Source of the DNA: Clostridiales bacterium
GTDB taxonomy: Bacteria > Bacillota > Clostridia > Christensenellales > Borkfalkiaceae
Assembly: GCA_015069295.1 (NCBI GenBank)
Contig: SVIW01000003.1
Location: 62,001-126,000 of the forward strand
DNA: 64,000 nt
Direction of reading: 5' to 3'
Within the stretch, counting starts at the first letter, position 1, and each line of letters begins with the position of its first letter. Below are positions 26,102 through 37,658 of this stretch, one piece after another. The notes under the pieces were generated by a model that searched no databases, had not been told where the DNA came from, and was given only the letters and a program-made list of their open reading frames with translations. The position numbers were made by a program, and so were the translations under genes.

Positions 26102-27361
26102 ATGTCAATGACAATGACGCAAAAAATTCTCGCGGCGCACGCGGGCTTGGATAAAGTCGAAGCAGGGCAACTCATTCTCGTAAACGTAGACAGAGTGCTC
26201 GGCAACGACATCACTTCGCCCGTTGCGATTCGCGAATTTGAAAGAATCGGCGCAAAAGAAGTGTTCGATAAGGACAAAGTAACGATGGTTATGGACCATT
26301 TTGCGCCCAACAAGGACATCAAAGCGGCGGTACAATGCAAGACCTGCCGCGATTTTTGCAACAAGCACGAGGTTACTCATTTCTACGACGTAGGGCGTAT
26401 GGGTATCGAGCACGCGTTACTCCCTGAAAAGGGTTTAGTCGTGCCCGGCGACGTCGTCATCGGCGCGGATTCGCACACCTGCACCTACGGCGCGCTCGGC
26501 GCGTTTTCGACGGGCGTGGGCTCGACGGATATGGCGTGCGGTATGGCGACGGGCAAGGCTTGGTTTAAAGTGCCCTCGGCAATCAAGTTCGTACTTAAGG
26601 GCAAACTGAACAAATACGTGTCGGGCAAGGACGTGATTTTGCATATTATCGGCAAAATCGGCGTGGACGGCGCGCTGTACAAGTCTATGGAATTTACGGG
26701 CGAGGGAGTTAAATCCCTGACCGTTTACGATCGTCTGACTATTTCGAATATGGCGATCGAGGCGGGCGCGAAAAACGGGATTTTCGAGGTGGACGAACAG
26801 ACGGAAGCCTACGTAAAAGCCCATTCGGACAGAGAATTCGTCGCTTACAAAGCGGACGAGGATGCCGTTTACGACGCAACGTACGAAATCGATTTGTCTG
26901 CGATTCAATCGACGGTTGCTTTCCCGCACTTGCCCGAAAATACCAAGACTTTCGACGAAATCGGCGAAATTAAAATCGACCAAGTGGTCATCGGGTCGTG
27001 CACCAACGGGCATTATAAAGACCTTGCCGAGGCGGCGGAAATTTTCAAAGGCAGAAAGATTGCCAAACACGTCCGCGCGATCGTAATCCCCGCTACGCAG
27101 GATATTTATATGCAAGCGGTGGAAAACGGCTTGGTGAAAATCTTTATCGAAGCGGGTTGCGTGGTTTCCACGCCCACCTGCGGGCCTTGTCTTGGCGGGT
27201 ATATGGGCATTTTGGCGGCTGGCGAACGCGCGGTTGCGACAACGAATCGGAACTTCGTCGGGCGTATGGGGCACGTAGAATCGGAAGTATATTTGGCGTC
27301 GCCTGCGGTGGCGGCGGCAAGCGCGGTAGCGGGCAAAATTGCCGACCCTGCGGCTTTGTAA
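26102..27361 (+). CDS. leuC: 3-isopropylmalate dehydratase, large subunit
   Basis: 419 residues, the short LeuC form of the aconitase superfamily found in many anaerobes and archaea. Isomerises 2- to 3-isopropylmalate with LeuD. The 4Fe-4S ligands lie in [11 protein letters not shown] and [32 protein letters not shown] is the substrate-site motif. Followed at 12 bases by leuD. Confidence 0.95.
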   Translation: MSMTMTQKILAAHAGLDKVEAGQLILVNVDRVLGNDITSPVAIREFERIGAKEVFDKDKVTMVMDHFAPNKDIKAAVQCKTCRDFCNKHEVTHFYDVGRMGIEHALLPEKGLVVPGDVVIGADSHTCTYGALGAFSTGVGSTDMACGMATGKAWFKVPSAIKFVLKGKLNKYVSGKDVILHIIGKIGVDGALYKSMEFTGEGVKSLTVYDRLTISNMAIEAGAKNGIFEVDEQTEAYVKAHSDREFVAYKADEDAVYDATYEIDLSAIQSTVAFPHLPENTKTFDEIGEIKIDQVVIGSCTNGHYKDLAEAAEIFKGRKIAKHVRAIVIPATQDIYMQAVENGLVKIFIEAGCVVSTPTCGPCLGGYMGILAAGERAVATTNRNFVGRMGHVESEVYLASPAVAAASAVAGKIADPAAL

Positions 27362-27373
27362 GAGGTAAACGGT

Positions 27374-27865
27374 ATGAAATTTTCAGGTAAATCGATCAAA
27401 TACGGCGACAACGTCGATACGGACGTTATTATTCCCGCCCGCTATCTCAACACCAGCGACCCCAAAGAGCTGGCTAGCCATTGTATGGAAGACATTGACA
27501 AGGAGTTCGTTTCCAAGGTGCAAGCGGGGGATATTATGGTGGCAGGGTATAATTTTGGTTGCGGTTCCTCGCGTGAGCACGCGCCGATTGCCATCAAGGC
27601 AAGCGGAATTTCCCTCGTCATCGCCAGAAGCTTTGCGCGCATTTTCTATCGAAACTCCATCAATATCGGGCTTGCGATTGTGGAATGTAGTGAGGCGGTA
27701 GACGGGATTTTAGACGGAGACGTAGTGGAAGCCGACCTCGACGCGGGCGTTATTTATAACCGCACGACGGGACAGAGCTTTCAAACCCAGCCCTTCCCTG
27801 CGTTTATCCAAAAAATCATCGAAAACGGCGGCTTAGTGCCCTCTATCCAAAAGGGCGAAATTTAA
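27374..27865 (+). CDS. leuD: 3-isopropylmalate dehydratase, small subunit
   Basis: 163 residues, swivel domain partner of LeuC. Shows [16 protein letters not shown] and the substrate-specificity loop [14 protein letters not shown]. The size (about 160) is that of the short LeuD that pairs with the short LeuC just upstream. Confidence 0.95.
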   Translation: MKFSGKSIKYGDNVDTDVIIPARYLNTSDPKELASHCMEDIDKEFVSKVQAGDIMVAGYNFGCGSSREHAPIAIKASGISLVIARSFARIFYRNSINIGLAIVECSEAVDGILDGDVVEADLDAGVIYNRTTGQSFQTQPFPAFIQKIIENGGLVPSIQKGEI

Positions 27866-27877
27866 GAAGGTGAGAAT

Positions 27878-28948
27878 ATGAAAACGTATAAAATTGCGTT
27901 ATTAAAAGGGGACGGAATCGGTCCTGAAATCGTCGAAAGCGCGGTGCGCGTTTTAGAGGCGGTAGGTAAAAAACGGAATATTTCTTTCGTGTTTACTCCC
28001 TACCTTATCGGCGGGTCGGCAATCGATAGCTGCGGCGAACCTTTGCCCAAGGCAACGATCGAGGGGTGCTTACAAGCAGACAGCGTTTTGCTCGGCGCGG
28101 TAGGCGGGCCGAAATGGGATACTCTGCCGGGGCATCTCCGCCCCGAAAAGGCGCTTTTGGGGATTCGCGCGGCGATGGGCTTGTTTACCAATCTGCGCCC
28201 CGCAAAACTGTACCCTGCTTTGAAAGGGGAGTGCCCTTTGCGGGAAGATATTGTGGCAAAAGGCTTTGATATGACGATTGTGCGCGAATTGACGGGCGGG
28301 ATTTATTTTGGCGAGCGCGGCTATCGCGAGGGCAAGTACGGCGAAGAGGCGTACGACACCGAAAGCTACAGCCGTATGGAGATCGAACGTATCGTGCGCG
28401 TGGCGTTTGAAACGGCGAGAAAACGCCGTAAAAAGCTGACGAGTATCGATAAGGCGAACGTGTTGGAAACTTCCCGTTTGTGGCGTAAAATCGTGCACGA
28501 AATCGCGGAAGAATACCCCGACGTTGAGGTTGCGGATATGCTGGTAGACAACGCGGCGATGCAGCTTGTTCGAAATCCCTCGCAGTTTGACGTCGTGGTT
28601 ACGAGCAATATGTTCGGGGATATCCTCTCCGACGAGGCTTCGCAAATTACAGGCTCTATCGGTATGCTGCCGTCGGCGTCCTTATCGCAAGGGAAACGGG
28701 GCTTGTACGAGCCGATTCACGGTTCGGCGCCCGATATCGCAGGGCAAAACAAAGCCAACCCGATTGCGACGGTTTTGTCAGCGGCGATGATGCTTTTGTA
28801 CGCGTTCGACGAGGAGGAAGCGTCCGAGGATATCGTGAAAGCGGTGGACAAAGTGTTGGAGCTGGGACTTCGTACGGCGGATCTTGCGCACGGCGCGCCT
28901 GCGCTCGGCACGAAAGAGATGACGGATAAAATTATTGAAAACCTTTGA
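27878..28948 (+). CDS. leuB: 3-isopropylmalate dehydrogenase
   Basis: 356 residues. NAD-dependent oxidation and decarboxylation of 3-isopropylmalate. Starts with [48 protein letters not shown], the catalytic Lys in [18 protein letters not shown], and [21 protein letters not shown] are all present. AAGGTGAG ribosome site. Last pathway gene of the operon; the DUF815 gene follows at 13 bases and may be read through. Confidence 0.96.
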   Translation: MKTYKIALLKGDGIGPEIVESAVRVLEAVGKKRNISFVFTPYLIGGSAIDSCGEPLPKATIEGCLQADSVLLGAVGGPKWDTLPGHLRPEKALLGIRAAMGLFTNLRPAKLYPALKGECPLREDIVAKGFDMTIVRELTGGIYFGERGYREGKYGEEAYDTESYSRMEIERIVRVAFETARKRRKKLTSIDKANVLETSRLWRKIVHEIAEEYPDVEVADMLVDNAAMQLVRNPSQFDVVVTSNMFGDILSDEASQITGSIGMLPSASLSQGKRGLYEPIHGSAPDIAGQNKANPIATVLSAAMMLLYAFDEEEASEDIVKAVDKVLELGLRTADLAHGAPALGTKEMTDKIIENL

Positions 28949-28961
28949 AAGAAGGTAGGAT

Positions 28962-30152
28962 ATGAAAGAAAATAAACTCAAAAAAATTTACGGCGGACTG
29001 TGCCTTTGCTCGGTGTTCCGTTCCGTTTGGGATAGCCCGTTATTGCGCGCGTATGAAGCGTACTGTCTTTGCGAGGACGGAAAAACCTTTGAAAAATACA
29101 AGGCGTACGCGGCGTTCGTGGCGGAAATCTATCGCCAAGGCGGGTCGTTGACGGAGCTTGTAAAACGCCTCGTGTTCGAGGACGAAAACGTCTATATCAA
29201 GGGCGTGGCAAACGGGAAAGCGTTGCCTGCTGCCTTGAAAGACTCGGCAAAAAGCGAGCTGCGTTGTTTTGCGGCTTTTGGGGCTTTGACCCGCGCGGAT
29301 TTTGCGGCGGATATGGGGACTGACGAAGAAAGCTTACCTGATTTTTCGTCCGTGAATGCGGACGTGGTAGGGGCGTATCAAGAGAGATTGCAAAATTTGC
29401 ATCGCCACGGTTACGGGATTTTTTCTTCCCACTGTATGTTCCGTTTTTCCGATGACAAGAAAATCGAGCCGATTGTCAGCGCGGATAAAACGGGTATGGC
29501 GCAGTTTATCGGCTATGAAACGCAAAGGGAAAGCGTGGTGGCGAACACCCGCGCCTTTTTAGAGGGCAGACCTGCGGCAAACGCCCTGCTTTGCGGGGAC
29601 GCGGGCACGGGGAAATCTTCGACGGTAAAAGCGATCGCTAACGAGTTTTTTAACGAGGGCTTGCGGTTAATCGAATTGCGTAAAGACCAGCTTCGGTACT
29701 TGCCGACGGTGATGGCGCATATCAACGGCAATCCTTTAAAATTTATTATTTTTATCGACGATTTATCCTTTAATCAAAACAACGACGATTTCAGTATGTT
29801 AAAGGCGGCTTTGGAAGGCTCGGCAAGCGCGACGGCGGACAACGCGGTGATTTACGCGACGAGTAATAGACGGCATATCGTAAAAGAGAGCTTTGGGGAT
29901 AGAGAGGGCGACGACGTGCATAGGAACGATACCCTGCAAGAAACCCTTTCCCTTTCCGAACGGTTTGGTTTGACGGTACTGTTCTCCAAACCCGACAAGG
30001 CGCTGTATTTAAAAATCGTGCGCGAGCTGGCAAAAAGAAATTCGCTGAATATTCCCGACGCGGAATTGGCGATAAAAGCGGAGGCGTTCGCCTTGAAAAA
30101 GGGCAGCCGTTCCGCCCGCGCGGCAGAGCAGTTTATCCACAGTTTATTATAA
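28962..30152 (+). CDS. DUF815 family AAA+ ATPase
   Basis: 396 residues. The N-terminal ~170 are helical; the ATPase core has the P-loop GDAGTGKSS near 212 and a Walker B FIIFIDDLSF with SNRRHIVKESF as sensor region. The family is widespread in Firmicutes and still lacks a settled function. Thirteen bases downstream of leuB with a GAAGGTAGGA ribosome site, so probably in the leu-ilv transcript by position only. No membrane segment. Confidence 0.88.
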   Translation: MKENKLKKIYGGLCLCSVFRSVWDSPLLRAYEAYCLCEDGKTFEKYKAYAAFVAEIYRQGGSLTELVKRLVFEDENVYIKGVANGKALPAALKDSAKSELRCFAAFGALTRADFAADMGTDEESLPDFSSVNADVVGAYQERLQNLHRHGYGIFSSHCMFRFSDDKKIEPIVSADKTGMAQFIGYETQRESVVANTRAFLEGRPAANALLCGDAGTGKSSTVKAIANEFFNEGLRLIELRKDQLRYLPTVMAHINGNPLKFIIFIDDLSFNQNNDDFSMLKAALEGSASATADNAVIYATSNRRHIVKESFGDREGDDVHRNDTLQETLSLSERFGLTVLFSKPDKALYLKIVRELAKRNSLNIPDAELAIKAEAFALKKGSRSARAAEQFIHSLL

Positions 30153-30185
30153 AACGGGCATACCAGGTATGCGATGAGGTGAAAA

Positions 30186-31382
30186 ATGTTGACTATTGAC
30201 AACGTGTATCGCGCAAGCCGTGCTTTAAAGGGCGTGGCGCGCGTAACGGACGTAATCTATGCGCCTAAGCTTTGCGAAGGGGCGCAGCTGTACTTAAAAA
30301 CGGAAAATTTACAAGTAACCGGCTCTTTCAAGGTGCGCGGCGCGTATTATAAAATGACCCGTCTTTCCGCGGAGGAAAAGGAACGCGGGGTGATTGCCTG
30401 TTCGGCGGGCAATCACGCGCAAGGCGTGGCGTTGGCGGCGCAGAAAAACGGGATAAAAGCGACGATTTGTTTGCCCGACGGCGCGCCGATTTCCAAGGTC
30501 GAGGCAACCAAAAGCTACGGCGCAGAGGTTTGCCTTGTCGAAGGAGTTTACGACGACGCTTATAAAAAGGCGATTTCTTTGCGGGACGAAAAAGGGTGTA
30601 CCTTTATTCATCCCTTTAACGACGAGGACGTAATTGCAGGGCAGGGAACGATTGCGCTCGAACTCATCGAACAAATCCCCGATATGGACGCAGTGCTCGT
30701 GCCTATTGGGGGCGGCGGCTTGATTTCGGGTATTGCGTATACCTTAAAAACCCTCAATCCCCGTATCAAAGTCTACGGCGTGCAGGCAAAGGGCGCGCCC
30801 TCAATGAAAAACGCGATCGAGCACGGCGAAGTGGAAGAATTGCCTTCCGTATCGACGATTGCAGACGGTATCGCCGTGAAAAAACCGGGGGATTTGACCT
30901 ATGAGCTTTGCGCTAAATACGTGGACGAAATCGTAACGGTTACGGACGATGAAATTTCGGCGGCGATTTTGGCGTTGATGGAAGGACCCAAACTCGTTTC
31001 CGAGGGCGCGGGCGCGGTAGCGGTTGCGGCGGCGATGTTTCATAAAGTAGACTTGAAAGGCAAAAAAGCGGTTTGCGTACTGTCGGGCGGCAACATCGAC
31101 GTAACTATACTTTCGCGCGTTATCAAGCGCGGGCTGTTGATGTCGGGCAGAAGCTGCCAACTGATGGTCGAGCTTGTGGACAAGCCCGGACAGCTGAAAA
31201 ACGTTTCCCGTATCATTGCGGATATGGGCGGCAACGTAACTTCTGTACACCACGAAAGAGCAAACGAGGGCTCGGACGTCAACGGCTGCTATTTGCGTAT
31301 CGTTTTGGAAACGAGGAATTTCCAGCATATCCAGGACATACGAAAGGCGTTGACTGATTTCGGGTTTAAACTGGTAGAATAA
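30186..31382 (+). CDS. ilvA: threonine ammonia-lyase (threonine dehydratase)
   Basis: 398 residues. PLP enzyme making 2-oxobutyrate, the entry to isoleucine. PLP lysine in TGSFKVRGAYYKM; SAGNHAQGVALAA; the glycine loop GGGGLISG. The C-terminal ~75 residues form a single ACT-like domain (LMVELVDKPGQLKNVSRIIADMGGNVTSV). This short form, common in Clostridia, is often called catabolic, but here it sits beside branched-chain synthesis genes and ridA, so a biosynthetic role is plausible. A small palindrome GCATACC/GGTATGC precedes its ribosome site. Confidence 0.93.
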   Translation: MLTIDNVYRASRALKGVARVTDVIYAPKLCEGAQLYLKTENLQVTGSFKVRGAYYKMTRLSAEEKERGVIACSAGNHAQGVALAAQKNGIKATICLPDGAPISKVEATKSYGAEVCLVEGVYDDAYKKAISLRDEKGCTFIHPFNDEDVIAGQGTIALELIEQIPDMDAVLVPIGGGGLISGIAYTLKTLNPRIKVYGVQAKGAPSMKNAIEHGEVEELPSVSTIADGIAVKKPGDLTYELCAKYVDEIVTVTDDEISAAILALMEGPKLVSEGAGAVAVAAAMFHKVDLKGKKAVCVLSGGNIDVTILSRVIKRGLLMSGRSCQLMVELVDKPGQLKNVSRIIADMGGNVTSVHHERANEGSDVNGCYLRIVLETRNFQHIQDIRKALTDFGFKLVE

Positions 31383-31395
31383 AGGAGAAAAGAAG

Positions 31396-31776
31396 ATGGC
31401 AGTTTTGAGAAAAGTTTCTACGGACAAAGCCCCCGCGGCAATCGGACCCTATTCGCAGGCAATCGTCTGCGGCGATATGGTGTTTACTTCTGGGCAAATC
31501 CCCATCAACCCCGCAACGGGCAACGTCGAGGCGGAAGGGATTACGGCGCAGGCAGAACAGGTGATGCAAAACTTGGGCGCGGTTTTAAACGCGGCGGGTA
31601 CGGGCTTTGAAAAAGCGGTAAAGACCACTTGCTTTTTGGCGGATATGGGCGATTTTGCGGCGTTCAACGCCGTGTACGCAAAGTATTTCACGACCAATCC
31701 CGCGCGTAGCTGCGTGGCGGTAAAGACTCTGCCAAAAAACGTTTTGGTCGAAGTCGAAGTAATCGCGACTGTTTAA
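31396..31776 (+). CDS. ridA: RidA family 2-iminobutanoate/2-iminopropanoate deaminase
   Basis: 126 residues. Hydrolyses the reactive enamine/imine released by IlvA, protecting PLP enzymes. Typical start PAAIGPYSQAIV, core TSGQIPINPATGNV, and the end RSCVAVKTLPKNVLVEVEVIA with the catalytic arginine. Thirteen bases after ilvA, so the enzyme and its clean-up partner are co-expressed. Confidence 0.95.
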   Translation: MAVLRKVSTDKAPAAIGPYSQAIVCGDMVFTSGQIPINPATGNVEAEGITAQAEQVMQNLGAVLNAAGTGFEKAVKTTCFLADMGDFAAFNAVYAKYFTTNPARSCVAVKTLPKNVLVEVEVIATV

Positions 31777-31793
31777 CGGATATAATCAAGGAA

Positions 31794-31825
31794 AAAAACC
31801 GACGTCTTTCTGGGCGTCGGTTTTT
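31794..31825 (+). terminator. intrinsic terminator after ridA
   Basis: AAAAACCGACG / CGTCGGTTTTT stem with a 10-base loop; closes the ilv region. Confidence 0.88.
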
Positions 31826-31900
31826 GTATGAAAATCAAAAAAAACGGCATACTATATAAGAAACAACGCGCCCAGGTACGCGTTGAATTTTGGAGGGGAG

Positions 31901-32257
31901 ATGCTGAACAGACGAGAAGCGGAGGTGATGAACGCGGTATATACCCTTTGCCACGAAAAGGGAGTATGCCTTATCGCGCCTTCCGAGCTGTTGTCTATTC
32001 TGCCCCCTCGGAAAAAATTTACCGAAGAACAGCTGGATAGAATTTTAGCCGAACTGTCCTTGGACGATTATTTCGAACTCCTTTCTTCCGATAGAAAAGG
32101 GGAGAAAATGTACGTCATTTCCCTGCGGACGAACGGGTACGCGTTCAAGCGGTACGCCGCGCAAGCCCGTCGGGACGCGGCGGTAAAAATTTTTTGGGCG
32201 GTTGCCTCCGCCGTCGTGGCGTTTCTCGTCGGTTTGGTCTTGAAACGGATATTTTAA
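31901..32257 (+). CDS. small membrane-anchored protein with winged-helix-like N-terminus
   Basis: 118 residues from ATG 31901, which GGAGGGG precedes by a few bases; the track-length TTG 18 bases upstream overlaps that ribosome site. The N-terminal ~85 residues (LNRREAEVMNAVYTLCHEKGVCLIAPSELL...ILAELSLDDYFELLSSDRKGEKMYVISL) look like a winged helix. A C-terminal hydrophobic helix (IFWAVASAVVAFLVGLVL) ends in KRIF, so it would be a tail-anchored protein. I recognise no named family. Confidence 0.75.
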   Translation: MLNRREAEVMNAVYTLCHEKGVCLIAPSELLSILPPRKKFTEEQLDRILAELSLDDYFELLSSDRKGEKMYVISLRTNGYAFKRYAAQARRDAAVKIFWAVASAVVAFLVGLVLKRIF

Positions 32258-32275
32258 AAATATCCGTTTATTTTG

Positions 32276-32304
32276 TTTACTTTTCCCCGCAAACGTGCTA
32301 TAAT
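32276..32304 (+). promoter_or_regulatory. sigma-A promoter for uvrB
   Basis: TTTACT (32276-32281) and a perfect TATAAT (32299-32304), spacer 17. I see no clear LexA-box (Cheo-box) palindrome; the AAACAAACGTTTGC stretch at 32322-32335 contains a CAAACGTTTG palindrome that could bind a repressor. Confidence 0.7.
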
Positions 32305-32359
32305 AACCTTATCAGACAGGCAAACAAACGTTTGCAAAAACCGTCGGGAGGATACGGAT

Positions 32360-34321
32360 ATGGAGTTTAAATTACACGCGCCCTATTTGCCGACGGGGGA
32401 TCAGCCGCAGGCAATCGAGAAATTGACGGAAGGGGTGTTAGACGGAATCCGCACGCAGGTTTTGGTGGGGGTTACGGGCAGCGGAAAAACGTTTACGATG
32501 GCGAACGTCATCAAGAACGTCAATAGACCCACTCTCGTGATTGCGCACAACAAGACGCTTGCGGCGCAGCTTTGCAACGAGTTCCGCGAATTTTTTCCCG
32601 AAAACCGCGTGGAATATTTCGTGTCCTATTACGATTATTATCAGCCCGAAAGTTATATTCCGACTACCGATACCTATATTGAAAAAGATTTGAGTATGAA
32701 CGAGGAAATCGACAAGCTTAGAAACAGCGCGACGGGCTCGTTGATGGAAAGAAAGGACGTGCTGGTGGTGGCATCCGTTTCCTGTATTTACGGGCTGGGC
32801 GCGCCCGAAGAATATTTCCGTTTGTCGCTGTCTTTGCGCCCCGGTATGGAATGGGAGCGCAACGCGCTGATGCGTAAGCTTATTGAATTGCAGTACGCCC
32901 GCAACGATACCGATTTTAAACGCTCGACCTTCCGTGTGCGCGGCGACGCGCTAGAAATTTTCCCCGCGTCCAATTCGGAAGTAGCGATTCGTCTGGAGTT
33001 TTGGGGGGACGAGATTGAAAAAATTTACGAAGTCGAGGCGCTGACGGGAAACAAGCTTAACGAGCTTTCTCACGTCGCGATTTTCCCCGCCAGTCAATAC
33101 GCCGTCGGGACGGAAAAATTGCATAGCGCGCTTGCGATGATTGAAGAGGATTTACAAGGCGAGGTCAAGGCGTTTGAAGCGGAAGGGAAGATTTTAGAAG
33201 CGCAGCGATTGAAGCAGCGCACCGAACACGATTTGGAGATGATGCGCGAAATCGGGTATTGCAGCGGGATAGAAAATTACAGCCGTTATTTTGACGGGCG
33301 CACCCCCGGACAACCGTCCTTTACTCTGCTTGATTATTTCCCCGCGGGCGAGTTTTTGGTGTTTATCGACGAAAGCCATATGACGATTCCGCAAATCCGA
33401 GCGATGTACCACGGCGATTTATCGAGAAAACGCAACTTGGTTGACTACGGCTTCCGTATGCGCGCGGCGTACGATAACCGTCCGCTGACTTTCGACGAGT
33501 TTGACGAGCGCGTACCGCAGCTGATTTGCGTTTCGGCAACCCCTGCCCCGTACGAGTTAGAGCAGGCGGGGCAAAAGGTAGAACAGCTTATCCGTCCGAC
33601 GGGCTTGCTCGACCCTGTCGTAACGATTAAACCGACGAAAGGGCAGATAGACGACCTTTTATCCGAGCTTAGAAAGGTGATAAACGAGGGGGGCAGGGTT
33701 TTGATTACGACCCTGACCAAGCGTATGGCGGAAGAATTGACCGATTATTTGAAAGAACATTCCGTCAAAGTAAAATATATGCACAGCGACATCGACACCT
33801 TAGAGCGTATCGACATTGTAAACGGATTGCGGCTTGGCGAATTTGACGTGCTTTGCGGTATCAATCTGCTTCGCGAGGGATTGGACTTGCCCGAGGTGAA
33901 ATTGGTGGCAATTCTCGACGCGGACAAAGAAGGGTTTTTGCGCAGCGAAACTTCGCTGATTCAGACGATTGGTAGAGCGGCGCGAAACAGCGAAGGGCGG
34001 GTAATTATGTACGCCGACGTTATTACGGACAGTATGAAACGGGCGATCGGGGAAACCGAGCGCAGAAGGCGGGTACAAGACGAGTATAACAAGGCGCACG
34101 GAATCGTGCCCAAAACGATTATCAAAGAGGTAAAATCTACTCTTAATATCACCAAAAAGCATACGGACGAGAATATCAAAATGCAGGATATCCCCGACGA
34201 AATCGAGAAGCTGAAAGCGTTGATGAAAGTCGCCAGCGGGCAGCTTGATTTTGAAAGGGCAATCGAGATACGGGAGAAAATCGCACAGTTAAAGATGAAA
34301 CTGCGCAAGGCGCAAAAATAA
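32360..34321 (+). CDS. uvrB: excinuclease ABC subunit B
   Basis: 653 residues from ATG 32360 (GGGAGG nine bases upstream); the longer frame includes the promoter. Helicase-like damage verification protein of nucleotide excision repair. Walker A GVTGSGKT, the beta-hairpin region [23 protein letters not shown], helicase motif [11 protein letters not shown], and the C-terminal UVR motif (EIEKLKALM...[14 protein letters not shown]). Followed 62 bases later by uvrA. Confidence 0.97.
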   Translation: MEFKLHAPYLPTGDQPQAIEKLTEGVLDGIRTQVLVGVTGSGKTFTMANVIKNVNRPTLVIAHNKTLAAQLCNEFREFFPENRVEYFVSYYDYYQPESYIPTTDTYIEKDLSMNEEIDKLRNSATGSLMERKDVLVVASVSCIYGLGAPEEYFRLSLSLRPGMEWERNALMRKLIELQYARNDTDFKRSTFRVRGDALEIFPASNSEVAIRLEFWGDEIEKIYEVEALTGNKLNELSHVAIFPASQYAVGTEKLHSALAMIEEDLQGEVKAFEAEGKILEAQRLKQRTEHDLEMMREIGYCSGIENYSRYFDGRTPGQPSFTLLDYFPAGEFLVFIDESHMTIPQIRAMYHGDLSRKRNLVDYGFRMRAAYDNRPLTFDEFDERVPQLICVSATPAPYELEQAGQKVEQLIRPTGLLDPVVTIKPTKGQIDDLLSELRKVINEGGRVLITTLTKRMAEELTDYLKEHSVKVKYMHSDIDTLERIDIVNGLRLGEFDVLCGINLLREGLDLPEVKLVAILDADKEGFLRSETSLIQTIGRAARNSEGRVIMYADVITDSMKRAIGETERRRRVQDEYNKAHGIVPKTIIKEVKSTLNITKKHTDENIKMQDIPDEIEKLKALMKVASGQLDFERAIEIREKIAQLKMKLRKAQK

Positions 34322-34354
34322 CCTACCCATATACGCGTTGAAAGAAAAACGCAG

Positions 34355-34372
34355 GGGGCAGGTACGAGATGA
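34355..34372 (+). repeat. dispersed motif, copy 3 (18 bp)
   Basis: GGGGCAGGTACGAGATGA, identical to the core of the copies at 4999-5020 and 15685-15706. Here its ATGA overlaps the upstream candidate start codon of uvrA. Confidence 0.55.
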
Positions 34373-34383
34373 AAAGGAAAAGT

Positions 34384-37200
34384 ATGAAAGAAGAAATCGT
34401 CGTTAGAGGCGCAAAAGAGAACAATTTAAAAAACGTAGACGTAACGATACCCCGCAACCAACTGACGGTGTTTACGGGGCTTTCGGGCAGCGGAAAATCG
34501 ACGCTTGCGTTCGATACGATTTTTGCCGAGGGGCAAAGACGGTACGTAGAAAGCTTATCTTCCTACGCACGCCAGTTTTTGGGGCAAATGGAAAAACCGG
34601 ACGTGGAAAGTATCGACGGGTTATCCCCCGCCATTTCCATCGACCAAAAAACCACTTCGCGCAACCCCCGTTCGACGGTGGGTACGGTAACGGAAATTTA
34701 CGATTATTTCCGTCTTTTGTTTGCACGTATCGGTGTGCCGCACTGTCCAAAATGCGGCAGGGAAATCCGCCGCCAAACGGTGGACGAGATTTGCGACCAT
34801 ATTTTGGCGATGCCCGAGGGCAGTAAAATCCTCGTCAACGCGCCCGTCGTGCGCGGTAGAAAGGGCGAGTACGTCAAAGAGCTGCAAGCCTTTAAAAAGA
34901 GCGGGTTCGGCAGAGTAAAAATCGACGGAATCGTGTACGATTTGCAAGAAGAAATCCGTTTGGAAAAGAATATCAAGCACAACATTTCCGTCGTCGTGGA
35001 CAGATTAGTGGTAAAACCGAGCGTGCAAAAACGCTTGACGGACAGCTTGGAAACGGCGTTAAAGCTTGCCGACGGCTTGGTGGTCATCGATTGCGAGGGA
35101 AAGGAAGAATTGTATTCAGTCAACTACGCCTGCCCCGATTGCGGCGTTTCCTTGGAAGAAATCGAGCCGCGTATGTTCTCGTTCAACACCGTATACGGGG
35201 CTTGTCCCGCTTGTTCGGGGCTTGGTTTTAAGCAGTTTGTCGACCCTGACTTGATTTGTCCCGACAAGACGAAGACTCTGCGCGAGGGGGCTATGAAAGT
35301 AACGGGCTGGAATTTAGGACCAAGCTCGATGGCGTTGATGGAGTTGTCCGCACTTTCCAAAGCCTACGGTTTTTCCTTGGACGTACCCGTGCAGGATTTG
35401 TCCAAAGAAGTCTACGATATTTTGATGTACGGCAGCGCCGAGCGGGTGGATATGCAGTATCAAACTCGCTCCTTTTCGGGCAGCTTTAAAAAGACTTGGG
35501 AGGGGTACGTCAACAATTTGCAGCGCAGGTATTCCACGACGACCTCAGACGGCGTAAAGGGGGAAATCGAGCGGTTGATGCGCAACGCGCCCTGCGACGT
35601 TTGCGAGGGGAAACGCTTAAAAACAGAGGCGCTTTCCGTGCGGATTGACGGAAAAAATATTTGGGAAGTCTGTGAAATGTCCATTGACGATATTTTTGCG
35701 TTTATGGACGGATTGAAAGAAAAACTCACCCACACCGAGCATCTGATTGCCGATGCGATTATCAAGGAAATCAACAACCGACTTGGGTTTTTAAGAAACG
35801 TGGGGCTGAATTATCTTACGCTCACCCGTACCGCCGTAACCCTTTCGGGCGGGGAGAGCCAGCGTATCCGCTTGGCGACCCAAATCGGCAGCGCGCTGTC
35901 GGGCGTACTGTATATTTTGGACGAACCAAGTATCGGCTTGCACCAGCGGGACAACGAAAAGCTGCTCCATTCGTTAAAGGGCTTGCGGGATTTGGGGAAT
36001 ACGCTGATCGTGGTCGAACACGACGAGGACACCATTCGCGCGGCGGATTATATCGTGGATATCGGTCCGAAAGCGGGCGTACACGGCGGGGAAATCGTTG
36101 CCTGCGGTACGCAGAAGGATATTGAAAACGAGCCGCGTTCGATTACGGGCGATTATCTCGCGGGGCGTAGAAAAATCGAAACGCCGACCGTTCGAAAGGC
36201 GCCTAATGAAAATTGGCTGAAACTGTACGGCTGCAAACAGAACAACTTGAAAAACGTAGACATCAAAGTCCCCGTGGGACTTATCACCGCCGTTACGGGG
36301 GTTTCGGGTAGCGGGAAATCGAGTTTTGTCAACGAAATCGTCTATCCGTTGTTAGCCAATACGCACAACGGCGCAAAGCATAAATTGGGCAATTTTGACC
36401 GCGCCGAAGGGGTGGAGCTTTTCGACAAAGTCATCGCCATCGACCAATCGCCGATTGGCAGAACGCCGCGCAGCAACCCCGCGACGTACACGGGCGTTTT
36501 CAACGCCATTCGCGACTTGTTTTCGATGACTCCCGACGCAAAAGAGCGGGGATATAAGGCAGGCAGGTTCTCGTTCAACGTGTCGGGCGGCAGATGCGAG
36601 CATTGTTTCGGCGACGGGATTATTAAGATAGAAATGCACTTCTTGCCCGACATTTTTGTGCCCTGCGAAGTGTGCGGCGGCAAGCGGTACAACCGCGAAA
36701 CGTTAGAGGTCAAATACAAGGGCAAAAGCATTTCCGACGTCTTAGAGATGACGGTGGAAGAGGCTTGCGAGTTCTTCGCGCCCGTGCCCTCTATTTATAA
36801 CAAAATCCGCACTCTAAACGAGGTCGGGCTTGGGTATATCCGTTTGGGGCAAAGCTCCACCACTCTATCGGGCGGCGAAGCGCAGCGCGTTAAGCTAGCG
36901 ACTGAGCTTGCCAAACGCTCGACGGGCAAGACGTTGTATATTTTAGACGAGCCGACGACGGGTTTGCACAGCTACGACGTGGACAAGCTGATTAAAATTT
37001 TACTGCGCCTGCGCGAGGGCGGCAATACCGTTTTGGTCATCGAGCACAATTTGGACGTTATCAAAACGGCGGATTATTTGATTGACCTTGGCCCGGAAGG
37101 GGGGAGCGGCGGCGGACAAATCGTTTGCGAGGGCACTCCCGAAGAGGTGGCAAAGGTAGAGGAAAGCTATACGGGGCAATTTTTAAAGAAAGTATTATAA
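34384..37200 (+). CDS. uvrA: excinuclease ABC subunit A
   Basis: 938 residues from ATG 34384. Damage-sensing ATPase of excision repair. Two ABC modules: Walker A GLSGSGKS (N-terminal) and GVSGSGKS (C-terminal), signatures [13 protein letters not shown] and [13 protein letters not shown], Walker B LYILDEPS and LYILDEPT. Zinc modules include CPDC...CPACSGLG and CEHC...CEVCGGKR. I prefer ATG 34384 because UvrA proteins usually begin MKEEI(V/I)VRGA and AAGGA stands before it; ATG 34369 would add five residues and lies inside the dispersed repeat. Ends with a bidirectional terminator. Confidence 0.97.
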   Translation: MKEEIVVRGAKENNLKNVDVTIPRNQLTVFTGLSGSGKSTLAFDTIFAEGQRRYVESLSSYARQFLGQMEKPDVESIDGLSPAISIDQKTTSRNPRSTVGTVTEIYDYFRLLFARIGVPHCPKCGREIRRQTVDEICDHILAMPEGSKILVNAPVVRGRKGEYVKELQAFKKSGFGRVKIDGIVYDLQEEIRLEKNIKHNISVVVDRLVVKPSVQKRLTDSLETALKLADGLVVIDCEGKEELYSVNYACPDCGVSLEEIEPRMFSFNTVYGACPACSGLGFKQFVDPDLICPDKTKTLREGAMKVTGWNLGPSSMALMELSALSKAYGFSLDVPVQDLSKEVYDILMYGSAERVDMQYQTRSFSGSFKKTWEGYVNNLQRRYSTTTSDGVKGEIERLMRNAPCDVCEGKRLKTEALSVRIDGKNIWEVCEMSIDDIFAFMDGLKEKLTHTEHLIADAIIKEINNRLGFLRNVGLNYLTLTRTAVTLSGGESQRIRLATQIGSALSGVLYILDEPSIGLHQRDNEKLLHSLKGLRDLGNTLIVVEHDEDTIRAADYIVDIGPKAGVHGGEIVACGTQKDIENEPRSITGDYLAGRRKIETPTVRKAPNENWLKLYGCKQNNLKNVDIKVPVGLITAVTGVSGSGKSSFVNEIVYPLLANTHNGAKHKLGNFDRAEGVELFDKVIAIDQSPIGRTPRSNPATYTGVFNAIRDLFSMTPDAKERGYKAGRFSFNVSGGRCEHCFGDGIIKIEMHFLPDIFVPCEVCGGKRYNRETLEVKYKGKSISDVLEMTVEEACEFFAPVPSIYNKIRTLNEVGLGYIRLGQSSTTLSGGEAQRVKLATELAKRSTGKTLYILDEPTTGLHSYDVDKLIKILLRLREGGNTVLVIEHNLDVIKTADYLIDLGPEGGSGGGQIVCEGTPEEVAKVEESYTGQFLKKVL

Positions 37201-37205
37201 ACAAA

Positions 37206-37243
37206 AAAACGGGCGTTCACCGCGTACACGGTGCGCCCGTTTT
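37206..37243. terminator. bidirectional terminator between uvrA and the minus-strand lipoprotein gene
   Basis: AAAACGGGCG / CGCCCGTTTT stem enclosing a second CACCG/CGGTG stem; A and T runs on both sides. Confidence 0.88.
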
Positions 37244-37254
37244 ATCATTTTAGA

Positions 37255-37629
37255 TTATTTTTTCAAGGTAACCTTTGCGCCGTCCATATCCATTACCAGC
37301 GTATCGCCGTCGCATTCGCAAACCAACGGATCGCCGTCGACGGTCAGCTCAATCGTTCCGTCGCCCAAATCCTTCCAAGTGCCCTTAAACGACATAGAGC
37401 CGCTCATCGACATAGAGAAAGAGCCGTCGTTTTCGATTTCCACGACGATATATTCCTCGTCAATGGTAACGCCCATATACGGTTCGCCTGCTTCGATGTG
37501 CATACCGTTTGCTTCCATACTTTCAAGATAGTAGGTACCGGGAATACCGCCGCACGCCGTAAGCAGCAGCATACAAAGCATAAAAATGCTAATCAGCATC
37601 GAGGTTAAAAATACTTTCGTTTTTTTCAT
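37255..37629 (-). CDS. small lipoprotein, lipocalin-like beta domain
   Basis: 124 residues. Signal peptide with the lipobox LLTAC, then GGIPGTYYLESMEANGMHIEAGE...SFKGTWKDLGDGTIELTVDGDPLVCECDGDTLVMDMDGAKVTLKK. The GTY(K/Y)LES...GTW...DG(D)TL pattern is that of small Clostridia lipoproteins with a probable eight-stranded, lipocalin-like fold. Paralogue of the gene at 38045. Role unknown. Own promoter. Confidence 0.8.
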   Translation of the reverse strand: MKKTKVFLTSMLISIFMLCMLLLTACGGIPGTYYLESMEANGMHIEAGEPYMGVTIDEEYIVVEIENDGSFSMSMSGSMSFKGTWKDLGDGTIELTVDGDPLVCECDGDTLVMDMDGAKVTLKK

Positions 37630-37658
37630 AATTTGCCTCCGAATAAAAAAGTACGTTT